A stretch of DNA of 64,000 bases, from assembly GCA_038503075.1 (NCBI GenBank), contig JBCAML010000006.1, positions 744,001 through 808,000 of the forward strand, written 5' to 3'. The number at the start of each line of letters is the position of its first letter. Position 1 is the stretch's first letter. Source of the DNA: Gyromitra esculenta. Its lineage: Eukaryota; Ascomycota; Pezizomycetes; Pezizales; Discinaceae. Below, piece by piece: positions 43,397 to 54,192 of the stretch. The position numbers and the translations under genes are program-made. The notes below the pieces were generated by a model. That model had not been told where the DNA came from, ran no database searches, and was given only the letters and a program-made list of their open reading frames with translations.

Positions 43397-43806
43397 TCTC
43401 ACGGTTCGACACCTTTGTTAAGCCCTTCAGTATCCCTGAAGGTGAGCAGTGCTACTTAAGCGAGGTGTCAACATGTTTGAATAGTGCGATGTTTTTACAG
43501 GTTCTACGAGGGGTCTATTTCAAGGCAAGATAAATGCAGCGGGGTGGACAGCGACAGCGAGGGTTCTGAGGTAGAACCGAGATAGTATTTGAATAGTACC
43601 GGAGAAGGTAAACGAGAACATTGCTTAAGGAAAGAAAAAGAAGAAGACAAAGAACGACCGAAATCCATCGCTTAAATACCCCACCTTTCCAAGCCACAAT
43701 CAATACCCGACAACAACCGAAACACAAAGACATTATACTAACACCCGAAATCCGTCACAACCACCAAGCGCACTATTACTCCAATACTTCGTTCCGATCC
43801 ATGAAA
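43397..43806 (-). mobile_element. Solo LTR-A in G2 pol
   Basis: 410 bp. Flanks ACTTG and TCTTC agree at only three of five positions, so the duplication is decayed. Confidence 0.85.
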
Positions 43807-45236
43807 TCTTCCCCCTCTCCAATCTTACGACCACTGGATACAACTGCAGGAAGGAAAAGATGCCCCCTTCGGACCCCTTTATGGAATGTCTCGAGAAGAA
43901 CTCATTGTGCTGAAAAAGTACATCGAAGATAACCTTGAAAAGAGATTTATTCGTGCTAGTTCTTCTCCTGTGGGAGCCCCCGTCCTCTTTGTAAAAAAGG
44001 CTGATGGTTCTCTTTGACTATGTGTGGACTACCGAGGACTAAATACTATCACAGTCAAGGTCCGGTATACTTCTCCTCTCATTCGAGAGACACTGGACCG
44101 ATTAGCCAAGGCCCAGTGGTACACCAAACTAGACCTTCATGACGGTTATCATCAGGTACATATCACCAAGGGAGATGAATGGAAGACAGCCTTCCGCACT
44201 CGTTACAGTCTATACGAATATCAAGTCATGCTATTCGGCCTGACCAACGCCCCTGGAATGTTCCAACGCTTTGTGAACGACTGCCTCACAAAATATTTGG
44301 ACATCTTCTGTACGGCATACCTGGATGATATCCTAATTTACAGTGATAGCTTCGCAGAACATCAAATACACGTTAGGAAGGTCCTGCAGACACTGTAGGA
44401 TAATGACATCTTGCTGAAACCTGAGAAATGCGAGTTTGAGGTACAAACTACTAAATACCTTGGCCTCATTCTCACCCCCAATGGCATCAAGATGGATGAA
44501 GAGAAACTCAAGGCCGTCAGAGAATGGGGTACTCCAAAAAGTGTTAAAGATGTCCAAGCTTTCTTGGGGTTCACAAACTTCTATTGCCAATTTATCCTGG
44601 GGTTCTCCAAACTCGCTTCACCCCTCACTGCTCTAACAAAAAAAGGAATCAGCTTCGAATGGACTATCGAAGCAGACATTGCCTTCGAAAACCTAAAGCA
44701 TGCCTTCACCACCACCCCCATCCTAATCCACTTCCATCCCGACAAGAAGATCATCGTAGAAACCGACGCCTCCGATTTTGTATCAGGAGGTGTCCTATCC
44801 CAATACGATGACGCTGGAGTCTTGCACCCGGTAGCCTTCTTTTCCAAAAAGCATTCACCTGCTGAATGCAACTACGAAATCTACGATAAAGAACTACTAG
44901 CTATCATCCGTGTGTTCGAGGAATGGCGCCCGGAACTAGAAGGTTCTAAACACCCCATTGATGTTATCAGCAACCATAACAACCTTGAGTACTTTATGAG
45001 TACCAAACAACTTAACTGCCGCCAAGCAAGATGGGTTGAATATCTTTCTCAATTCGATTTCGTTATTACCTATCGACCGGGAAGCCAAGGAGGAAAGCCG
45101 GGCGCTTTGACCAGGAGATCAGGAGATCTCCCCAAGGAAGGGGATGAACGATTGGCACACCAATGCCAAGTAACGTGTTTCACTGGGAAAGCGATCGGCA
45201 CCGGGAAAATGATCGAGAACTACCTACAAAAAATAA

Positions 45237-48171
45237 TCATTTCCGTGACTGCAAAACCCTTTCAAATCCAGATGAACTACTTTCCCCCATACTTAGAGCT
45301 TGTAAAGCTGTTCTAGTCTTGTCTATATATGGTGAAAGTTCTTTCTCGCAGTTGGGGTAGTCATCTAGTGAACTCTCCTCCTCCTCAGACCCCAATTCGC
45401 TTAACTCGTCACCACCTTCTATTCTACCATCGGCCTCTAAATCAAGTACAGGAATTCCTTCAACTAATTCTAGTACTGGTAGATTATTCTTTCGCTTTCT
45501 GGGTGCTTTGGGCAGTTTTATCCCTTTTTCTTTTGCCTTTAGCCTTTCAGCTGCTCTTGCCTTTTTCACAGTGACTTCGCTCTCTTTTTTCTCCTGTTCT
45601 TCATGCAATTTAAGAACCACTTCTACCGAAACCACCATTGCTTTAGTCAGGACTTTTCTACTCTTTATTTTTGCAAAGTCATTAACATGAGAAGCTTTTT
45701 CCCGCATTTTCCTCAACTCTTCTCTCAAAATAACATTCTCGGCGCTAGTCTTGGCAGCAGCATCGGTAACCTTTTGAACCATCAATTTGCAATGAAAATC
45801 CTGAGGTGTACTACCGTGAAAGAGTACCATAGTGCGCCGGGTATGGCTGGCAACACTTTTCCATGGTGTGGTGTACAAGGGGGTGCTGCTATAGGGAAAT
45901 TTGCTGCCAATGCATCAAGTTCAGGATCGTTGCTGCTTGCAGTTTTGAGGCTCAAGTTATTTGATAACATATTTAAGACACGCCAAGAATTGAGAGGATA
46001 AATTCCAGTAGCTTCAAATGCACTTTGAATATTTGTTTCTGTGTAGGTTTTGTCCCGTGCTTTAAGCAGAAGTCTAAAATATAATATGTTAGCAACTTAG
46101 GGCAATTTTCTAGGGGAAAGTTAAGGTTACCTATGGGTAAAAAGTGCCTTTATGAATACCGCAGTTCTCATTTTCCAGCCACTCATCCAAAAGGTGGAGT
46201 AATTTCACTGCAAAGGACCAAATAAACCGACATCTAGGGGTTGAAGAAGATGTGTGGAATGTGCAGGAAGGCAAAAAGGAATAATGTTATTGTTGAGACA
46301 ATAATCAAAAAACTTCCATGCCACATGTGATGTATGCCCGTCGATAATCAACAACCGTGTTCGTCCAGCCGCCCTAATAGCACCATAATATTAATATTAA
46401 AATAAATAAAAAATGCAGTATGAATTACATACCTTTCTCTTGTATTAGGCTCAAAATTATTAATAAGATAACCTAAGCCAATCTCTCGGTTAGTGTTATA
46501 CCTATTGGTAGCTTAGTTGGTTACGACTTGAGTTTGCTTATGATGCGCACATATGGACTAGCGTTCAATCCCCGACCATGTCGGTTATTATTAATCTTGG
46601 TTGATTATTAATAAGATTCAGATTGGATGTTTGGTTTCCTTGTGTCATCAATGGCCGACTCATTCGATCGACACTTTCCCGATTTGCTTATACGTTGCGT
46701 CACCGTTTAATTCCACCAATCACGCCATATAATAATGAGAGGGGTAGGAGTGAAGGAAAGCGTTCAGGGTCTATGGGATTTCTCCATGTTAGTTCATGTT
46801 ATTACATAGCCTTTGTATTCAACACTTGACTACTATAAGTAGTCCAGTGTTCTACCGTTGAGAAGGGTCTTCTTCCTGATGATTAGCGACGAAGAACGAG
46901 CCTTATCAATATTATATTGTATAGCTTAGCGGTATACGACTTTCATTCATACTCTCAAGGTCCTGTGTTCGTTTCATCTTCAAGTAATACTTTCTTCATG
47001 CAAAGAATCCTTTATTTCTTCAAGAGACTTTGTTGTTGCTTCATGCGACACAAACCTCAAAGTGATGACGCGTCCACAACAGACCTCGTTCTTCCAGATC
47101 GGTTAGACGAAGAGTATATTCGAACGAACACGATACCAAACAAGCAAAGCAAGCCAGATTCAAACTACACCCAGGGCCAAGGACTCTTCAGCGTTAGTTA
47201 TTAAAACCTTACTATTGGAAGTTCTTTGCAGAACTTTGCTTGATCCCTACTTTGAACCCTACGGTTATCTTTTAGCGGTTCATAAGAAGCAGTTAGGACT
47301 TGCGCCTGTGTATTGTGTTGCGGATAGCAACCGGGCAGGTTATAGCGTCGTGATTGTTAACTAAGGCTTCTTGGAGATTTCCTGTGCAGTAAGAAGTACC
47401 GGTCTTACAGTTAGACCATCCAGTAGGTGAATGGCTAAAATAGGCTTTATCTCCTGCCTTTACCAACACATGCCAACCCTCACACTGAGCAACGCCTTTG
47501 TATACAATGGATGGTAGTATAACTAATCCAGCAGCTGACACGGTTTCCAACACAGTAATTAACTCTCGTTGCCCATCCTGTATTTTGAAATTGTGCTTTT
47601 TACCCCGCCTACAAATAACTTTAACTGCTGCAGATCGCCCCATCAAGAACCCTTTTTCATCCATGTTATAGGTATCTTGTGGCAGTATATTATGTGCTCA
47701 AATCGTTTCCTGTAACTACCTGAATGTAAGTTTGTTGTAATAATTAATCTGGTGGGCTATTCCCTTTTTAAAAAAGTCACGGATAATATGAGGGTTATTT
47801 GCATAACCTCGTTGTTTATCAAGTCGAACAGCAAACTTGGTTTCTAGTTGAGGATGCTGTGTAATGATCCTGCTAGTCCAGTTGATCCCCAGGTTTGAAT
47901 TTTTTATACCATGGCTCCGAACAAAGTGAGTTGCCATATCTTTGACATATTTCATACAAGGAGGAAAGCCCCAATCATCTAATTGAAGAATCCAAGCTAC
48001 CATTGTTTTTTCCTCAACTGGGGTAAGTAGTTGCTGGTCCGTATGTGCTTTTCCTTTAGGTCCAATAACAACAAGTAGGTTCCTGAGTTTTCCATATGTC
48101 ACATCATGGGCAGTAGCGGCATCCTTAATATTCTTGAATTTTCCATTGTTATAATCTTTCATGGCAGCCAC
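45237..48171 (-). pseudogene. Pogo/Fot1-type transposase (pogo-2), with intron, interrupted
   Basis: Start MAAMKDYNNGKFKNIKDAA at 48171; HTH/CENP-B region to about 47716; TAG and TGA stops (CAG and CGA decay) before NMDEKGFLMGRSA (first catalytic Asp, about 47664). LTR-D (46494-47409) cuts after PTGWSN; the gene resumes REIGLGYLINNFEPNTRE, then a GTATGT..TATTAG intron (about 46434-46376), then GRTRLLIIDGHTSHV (second Asp) and THLLQPLDVGLFGPLQ (third Asp). NIQSAFEATGIYPLNSWRVL lies near 46000; a basic C-terminal part ends at 45237 after a frameshift near 45830. It is a different pogo subfamily from pogo-1. Confidence 0.8.
46494..47409. mobile_element. LTR-like insertion (LTR-D) in pogo-2 transposase
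   Basis: 916 bp, TGTTATACC..GGTCTTACA, perfect 5-bp target duplication GTTAG (46489-46493, 47410-47414). TG..CA ends and a 5-bp duplication fit a solo LTR. Two tRNA A-box-like motifs TAGCTTAG(T/C)(T/G)GG occur at 46509 and about 46921, each followed about 50 bp later by a B-box-like GTTC..(A/T)TC. No ORF of note. Confidence 0.75.
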
Positions 48172-50012
48172 AACGCGGCTTTCTGTAATTGCAGAGGTGT
48201 TTTAGATTTTGCGGGCCATGCTGAATTGATTGACGTTGATAGAATTAACTTACAACATGACAGGGCTCTAAATCTACAGGTTTAATGCGGGGTACCTGAT
48301 TACATAATTGTCGATCACTTTCCCGGTGTGGATCACTTTCCCAGTGAAACACATAAGTACTGAAGAAGGAAAATGTTGATCCAAAGCTAAGTTTGTTGTC
48401 AGCTTCTTTGCCAAATGAAGCCACTGAACTGGACGCCCCCTAGATAAACTCTTCAAGGAAGGATATATTGCTGATAAATTTCCCAAAGAAATACTCGAAG
48501 CTTTCAGGAATAAAGATCAACAATCAAAAAAGATCAACTTCAGTGAGTGTACCGAAGAAAGCGGAAGGTTATGCTACCGTGGATGCATCTACGTCCCTGA
48601 CCTGGACCCTCTTCGACTGGAACTTATCCGAAGACATCACGACTTACCAGCAGCAGGACACCCAGGACAAGATAAAACGTTCGAACTCCTTTCTAGAAGT
48701 TTTTATTGGCCCAAAATGAGGGACTCAGTCGGTAGATACGTCCGCAACAGTCATATCTGCCAGAAAGCGAAGCCAGTTACCCAACGTACCCAAGGTGTCC
48801 TTCATCTGCTGCCCATTCCAAATCGTCCCTGGCAAGAGATCTCGATGGATTTCGTTACAGGACTTCCTGAGTCAGACAGCTATGATGCTATTATGGTTGT
48901 GGTCGACTGTTTATTGAAGATGAGACAACTAATTCCATGTAATACAACGGTTAACTCTCGAGATGTTGCAGATCTTTATCTACAACATATCTGGAAACTC
49001 CAAGGTTTACCTACTCACGTCACTTCTGACTGGGGCACTCAATTCACAGCCCATTTCTGGAAAGACCTTTGCAGTCGACTTGGGATACAAGCCCGGCTGT
49101 CTACGACCTTTCATCCTTAAACAGATGGACAAACGGAACGATTGAACGCCGTCATGGAGCAATATTTACGCTCCTATGTGCCCTATCAACAAGACGATTG
49201 GAGTAAGTGGCTACCAATGGCTGAGTTCTCCGCTAATAACCAGGAATCAGCTAGCACCAAAGTCTCCCCTGTCTTTGCCAATTACGGGTACCATCCATGC
49301 TTTGATACTACTCTCCTTCCCGTTCAGACAACCCGGCAAAGTCAGGATGCTGCTTTGTTTAGCCAAACCATGCAACAGCTACACGACTACCTACGAATGC
49401 AAATAAGGACCGCCCAAGATATCCAAGAAACAGCTACTAATAAACACCATACGCCAGCGCCAGCCTACCACGTCAATGTTCAAGTCTTTGTCTCAATGAA
49501 AAATATCAGAACTACACGTAAGGCCAAAAAGCTGGATTGGAAGTGGATGGGACCCTACCCGGTTAAGAAAATAGTGTCACCCTTCGCTTACGAGATTGAT
49601 CTCCCATCCTCTGTTAAATATCACCCTGTCTTCCACATTTCTTTGTTGAAGCCTGCTGTCAATGATACTCTTCCCGGACAAGTCATACATCCGCCTCCGC
49701 CTGTCATAGTCAATGAGGAAAAGGAATATTTGATTGAAAAAATCCAAGAACAGAGAATACATCGTGGACGGTTACAGTACCTTGTCGAGTGGACCGCATA
49801 ATCACATCCCACCTTGGAACCTGAGGAAGATCTTAACGAAACCTTGGCACTCGATAAGTTTTTGGCTACCCAGACTACTCTCATGGTCCGACACCTTTGT
49901 TAAGCCCTTCAGTATCCCTGAAGGTGAGCAGTGCTACTTAAGCGAGGTGTCAACACATTTGAATAGTGCGAGGTTTTCTACAGGTTCTACGAGAGGTCAG
50001 TCTCAAGGCGAG

Positions 50013-50423
50013 TTTCACGGATTAAAGATTGGGTATAGGGTTAGGTTTCGGTTCGATAGTTGTTATGGACTTTGGGTTGTTGTATAATGTTATTGTATTT
50101 CGGTTGTCATCGGTTATCGGATTTGCTAGGAAAAGCGGGGTATTTAAACAGTGGATTTCGCTTGTGTTTTATTCTTCCTCTCTTCTCTCCTTAAGCAATG
50201 TTCTCGTTTACCTTCTCCTTTAATTGTCGGAATAATACCTCGGTTCTACCTCAGAACCATCGCTGTCGCTGTTTACTCCACTGCACTTATCTCGCCTTGA
50301 GATAGACCCCTCATAGAACTTGTAGAAAACACTGCACTCTTTGAACGTGTTGTTACCTCGCTTAAGTAGCACTGCTCACCTTCAGGGATACTGAGGGGCT
50401 TAACGAGGAACACAACCGTGAGA
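50013..50423 (+). mobile_element. Nested solo LTR-A
   Basis: 411 bp, flanks GCGAG and GCAAG (one change). Confidence 0.88.
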
Positions 50424-50673
50424 GCAAGACAAGTGAAGCGAGACGGACAGCAACAGCGAGAGTTCTGAGGTAGAACTGAAATGGTATTGAATAGACACAG
50501 TAGAAGGTAAACGAGAACGTTGCTTAAGGAAAGAAGAAGAAAACAAAGAGCGCCCGAAATCCATCACTTAAATACCCCGTTTTATCCAAACAACAAACAA
50601 TACCTGACAACAACCGAAACACAAAGACATTATACTAACACCCGAAATCCGTCACAATCGCCAAGCGCGCTTC

Positions 50674-51082
50674 TTTCATGGATGGTTGCTTTCGTCGGCT
50701 CGTTGGATACAGGGGTATAAGGTTGCCATGTTGTGTTGTCGTTCTTTGTCTTTCTTTGGGTTTCCGTTACAATGAGTCAAGTCTTTGTCATCGAACGAGT
50801 TGGGATGTGGTATATAAGTGAAGGGATTTCCCCTCTTGTTGTACTTTTCCTTCTTCTTTCCTTAAGCAACGTTTTCTATTGTTTACTCTTGTATTCCACA
50901 ATACAAACCTCGGTTACACCTCGTAACCTGTCACTGTCGCTGTCTTCAAGTCATCTTGACTTGATCCACTCGTAGAGCCTGTAGAATCTCCGTGCATACT
51001 CTTGCCGTTGGTTTCCCACTCAAGTAGCACTGCTCATCTCGAGGGATACTCGAGAGCTTGATAAGAAACCTGCTCCTTGAGA
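50674..51082 (+). mobile_element. Nested solo LTR-B
   Basis: 409 bp, TTTCATGG..CTTGAGA, perfect target duplication GCTTC (50669-50673, 51083-51087). TATATAAG promoter and CTTAAGCAACGTTTTC. Hairpins GGTTAC/GTAACC, CAAGTC/GACTTG, CTCGAG/CTCGAG. Confidence 0.9.
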
Positions 51083-51171
51083 GCTTCTTATCCCAACACT
51101 TCGTTTTGATCCATGAAAACTACTGTTGCTCCTAGTGTTCACAGGAGCTCACGCTTGAAGAGGGGAGCTAC

Positions 51172-51577
51172 TTTCACGGATTCAAATGAGTAATGGGTTA
51201 GGGTTTGGTTATGTTGGTTTCAATGGAATATGGATTTCGGTATAATGTCTTTGTTGTTCGGCTAGTTTCTGTTAGGGATTATTGGAAGAAAAGCAGGGTA
51301 TTTAAGTGATGGATTTCGGTCGTTCTCGCTGTCTTCTTCTTTCTTTCCTTAAGCAACATTCTCGTTTCACTTCTACCTGTATTACTTTAATACTACCTCA
51401 ATTCTACCTCAGAATCCTCGCTGTCGCTGTTCACCTCACTGCACTTATCTCGCCTTGAGATAGACCACACGTAGAACCTGTAGAAACCCCGTACTGTCTA
51501 CTGCCTCCTATCTCATCTAAGTAGCACTGCTCACCTTCAGGGATACTGAAGGGCTTAGCGAGAAGGGATCCGTGAGA
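51172..51577 (+). mobile_element. 3' LTR (LTR-A) of gypsy G2
   Basis: 406 bp after GAAGAGGGGAGCTAC; the pol C-terminus GATFTD runs into it. Confidence 0.9.
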
Positions 51578-51599
51578 TTTCCAGGTTATTTCGGAGTGA

Positions 51600-51790
51600 G
51601 GGGAGGATGATGAGGCTTTGAATCGACCGCCTTCTGAAGTAGGCACTTTGGATGAGAACATCGATCAATTAAACGATGTTGAGCTGGAAGAGGACGAACT
51701 TCAGCTGGAAGTTAATAAAGAGGCCGAAGAGGTTGGTGGAATGGATGGAGGAAATAAAGCCAACGAGAGCTTTACATTTTTGGATATTGT
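51600..51790 (+). pseudogene. Short acidic ORF, unrecognised
   Basis: Reads EDDEALNRPPSEVGTLDENI, then DVELEEDELQLEVNKEAEEV and FTFLDIV, open from about 51602 after a TGA that could be CGA. Could be the C-terminus of a gene cut by gypsy G2; no family recognised. Confidence 0.3.
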
Positions 51791-52144
51791 GATTATTTGT
51801 ACTATAAGCTCTAGGATATCTATAGGTACACAGCTTAGAAGAAATGATAATAAGCCCTGGTGCGTCCTTAAAAGGACGCGCAAATGCTATAATCTATATA
51901 AAATAAGAGACTCTGCAGAGCTAGAGAGTAGAGAACAACGACTCCATAGAGAAATAGGGCCCAGCCGTGGTTCCTCCACAGAGGGATGATTAAGTTCTCA
52001 CTCCAGCGCGAGTTAGGGCAAAATCAACGAATTCTATAAAGATCAGAACGAAGAGTTCCGTCCTCGGCGAAATCTAGAGCATCGCTTAGCGCCTTAGTGA
52101 GGTCAGGATCTTGTTTATGCCTCTGCAATTCATAAGTTTCCTCT
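51791..52144. other. Unassigned stretch with minus-strand ORF end
   Basis: Contains a GCGTCCTT-AA-AAGGACGC hairpin near 51863. A minus-strand reading frame (about 52229-52024) gives LTKALSDALDFAEDGTLRSD before its stop; it overlaps the plus-strand target ORF in opposite direction, so at most one is likely to be real. Confidence 0.3.
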
Positions 52145-52634
52145 ATGGCCTCGGTCGCCTCAGTCACCTCCATGAAAGCCAGCGGGGAACATGAAATTTT
52201 TAGTGATGAACACGAGGGAGGGGGACAAATCTCAAGGAGTGAAATCTCATCAAGCCCTTTGGTATCCCCAAAGGCGAGCAGTGCTACTTGAATGAGAACT
52301 AATGACAAGAGTTTAGGCGACGATTCCACAGGCTCTATGACAAAAGGGAGTTATGATGACTCCGACGGCGAATCTACGTTGATGTAGTTGCGTGATAGGA
52401 AAAGAGGTATCACGGAGGCGACGAAGGATTATGTAGGAATCCTGGCTTGTATTGTAGGATACAAGTAGAGTGACAATAGAAGACGTTGCTTAAGAAAGAG
52501 AAGAAAGAAAATTACAATAAGAGGGGAACACCCTTCGCTTATATATCCATAATTCCTCCTTTCGCTGACCAACGTATGAGTCATTGCAACCGAAACCCAA
52601 AGAAATACAAAGAACAATAACAACACATAGCAAC

Positions 52635-53455
52635 TTTCACGGATTGAAGCGAGGAAGTCGGTTAGGATTAGGTTGGAGGATTGGGACGGATTTCGGTTAT
52701 TGGGAATAATGTCTTTGTATTTCGGTTGTTGTCGGATTGTTGTTGGTGTTACAGGAAAGCGGGGTATTTAAGTGAAGGATCTCAGTCGTTCTTGTTTCTC
52801 TTCTTCTTTCCTTAAGCAACGTTCTCGTTTACCTTCTTCTGTGATTATCGGAATACAATCTCGGTTCTACCTCAGAACCCTCGCTTCTCAAGGAGCGGGT
52901 TTCTTGTCAAGCTCTCGAGTATCCCTCGAGATGAGCAGTGCTACTTGAATGGGAAACCAACAATGAGAAAGTGTGCGAAGGTTCTACAGGCTCTACAATT
53001 GGTTTGAGTCGAGGTGATTCAAAGACAGCGACAGCGGAGGATTACAAGGTGTAACCGAGGTTTGTATTGTAAAATACAAGAGTGGACAATAGAAGACGTT
53101 GCTTAAGAGAAGAAGAAGGAAAAGTACAACAAGAGGGGGAATCCCTTCGCTTATATACCACATTCCAACTCGTTCGATGACAAAGACTTGACTCATTGTA
53201 ACGGAAACCGAAAGAAACACAAAGAACATCAACACAACATAATAACCTTGTACCCCTGTTCCTAGCGAACCCACGAAAGTAACCATCCATGAAATCGCTG
53301 TCGCTGTGAAACATCGCTGATACTTCGTCTTGAAGTATATCCTCCGTAGAACTTGTAGAAACATCGCACTCTTCGAACGAGTTAGTATCTCGCTCAAGTA
53401 GCACTGCTCACCTTCAGGGATACTGAAGGGCTTAGCGAGAGACTGAACCGTGAGA
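52635..53455 (+). mobile_element. Solo LTR-A inside LTR-B (second level)
   Basis: Target duplication GCAAC (52630-52634, 53456-53460). Split by LTR-B at 52886. Confidence 0.92.
52886..53294 (-). mobile_element. Solo LTR-B inside LTR-A (third level)
   Basis: 409 bp, target duplication TCGCT (52881-52885, 53295-53299), landing in the CTCGCTGTCGCTGT tract of LTR-A. Confidence 0.93.
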
Positions 53456-53579
53456 GCAACCATATACCCATACACCAAACTAACCAACGAAGCAACCATC
53501 CATGAAAACAAATGACTGACGATATCAAAGAAGAATACTCAATACTTCCTGCTCCTAAAAGATCACACACAGAGGTTAT

Positions 53580-53989
53580 TTTCACGGATTAAAGATTGGG
53601 GATAGGGTCAGGTTTCGGTTCGATGGTTGTTAAGGTTCGCAGGTCGCTATACAATGTTATTGTTTTTCGGTTGTTATCGGGTATTGGTTTTGTTAAGAAA
53701 AGCGGGGTATTTAAACGGTGGATTTTGCTTATGTTTTATCTTTTCTCCTTTCTTTCCTTAAGCAACGTTCTCGTTTACCTTCTCTTGTAATCGTCGAATA
53801 CTATTTCGGTTCTACCTCAAGAACCCTCGCTGTCGCTGTCCACTTCGCTGCACTTATCTCGCCTTGAGATAGACCCCTCGTAGAACTTGTAGAAACACTG
53901 CACTCTTCGAACGAGTTAGTATCTCGCTTAAGTAGCACTGCTCACCTTCAGGGATACTGAAGGGCTTAACGGGAGACTGAACCGTGAGA
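53580..53989 (+). repeat. 5' LTR (LTR-A)
   Basis: TTTCACGG..CCGTGAGA, no TG..CA. TATTTAAA at 53708-53715; predicted R start AAGCAACGT at 53760-53768; hairpins at 53808-53825 (GGTTC stem), 53855-53871 (TATCTC/GAGATA) and 53945-53963 (CCTTCAG/CTGAAGG). Confidence 0.95.
53708..53715 (+). promoter_or_regulatory. LTR-A TATA box
   Basis: TATTTAAA within GGGGTATTTAAAC, conserved in nearly all LTR-A copies, about 45 bp before the AAGCAACGT sequence that the priming site complements. Confidence 0.7.
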
Positions 53990-53991
53990 TT

Positions 53992-54000
53992 ACGTTGCTT
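53992..54000 (+). promoter_or_regulatory. Candidate self-priming primer binding site
   Basis: ACGTTGCTT, two bases after the LTR, exact reverse complement of AAGCAACGT (53760-53768) at the expected RNA start. Known precedent: Tf1 and related fungal chromoviruses prime with the folded-back 5' end of their own RNA. Confidence 0.65.
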
Positions 54001-54192
54001 CCACCATCTACACCTTCTACCGCAGAGAACCACACGTTTCATGGGAATCATCACTCAGATTCGTCAATCCATTCTAAACATCTTCCCCTGCCTAACACTG
54101 CGAAAACCACAACCTCTGGTTGAAGTCATTCCCGAGTGGCTGGACCAAGAGTACTTACGCAAGAACTCTTCCCCTCGACCGACACCAACATC

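Larger units (their letters stand above)
45173..48353 (-). mobile_element. Pogo/Fot1-type DNA transposon (pogo-2) in G2 pol
   Basis: TA duplication (45171-45172, 48354-48355) and inverted ends (A/T)(C/G)GTGTTTCACTGGGAAAG, each with a second internal CACCGGGAAA(A/G)TGATCGA repeat. About 2.26 kb without the LTR-D insertion. The transposase is on the minus strand. Confidence 0.88.
49879..51117 (-). mobile_element. Solo LTR-A in G2, carrying nested LTR-A and LTR-B
   Basis: Target duplication ACTAC (49874-49878, 51118-51122). Interrupted by a plus-strand LTR-A (50013-50423) and an LTR-B (50674-51082). Confidence 0.88.
43267..51171 (+). pseudogene. pol: Gypsy G2 pol, decayed and multiply interrupted
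   Basis: Pieces: 43267-43396 (MSLYEINKIIDNKTTKEEW), 43807-45172 ([28 protein letters not shown] with [10 protein letters not shown], RNase [16 protein letters not shown]), 48354-49878 (integrase HHDLPAAGHPG, CHICQKAK-like, core, GPY/F, chromodomain with PTLEPEED), 51118-51171 (RSSRLKRGATFTD). Insertions: LTR-A 43397, pogo-2 45173, nested LTR-A 49879. Stops: TGA 44015-44017 (CGA to TGA), TAG at about 44396, TAA 49118, TAA at about 49799. Upstream parts were lost to G3. Confidence 0.85.
52230..53507 (-). mobile_element. Solo LTR-B, outermost of a three-level nest
   Basis: Target duplication ACAAA (52225-52229, 53508-53512). About 450 bp without its insertion; longer than other LTR-B copies because of about 40 bp extra in U5. 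Terminal hairpin fully compensated: CCTTTGG GGATA CCAAAGG. Confidence 0.9.

Noticed and set aside
46503..46580. Possible tRNA gene
   Set aside because: A-box fits, but acceptor and T stems do not pair and the spacing is too long.
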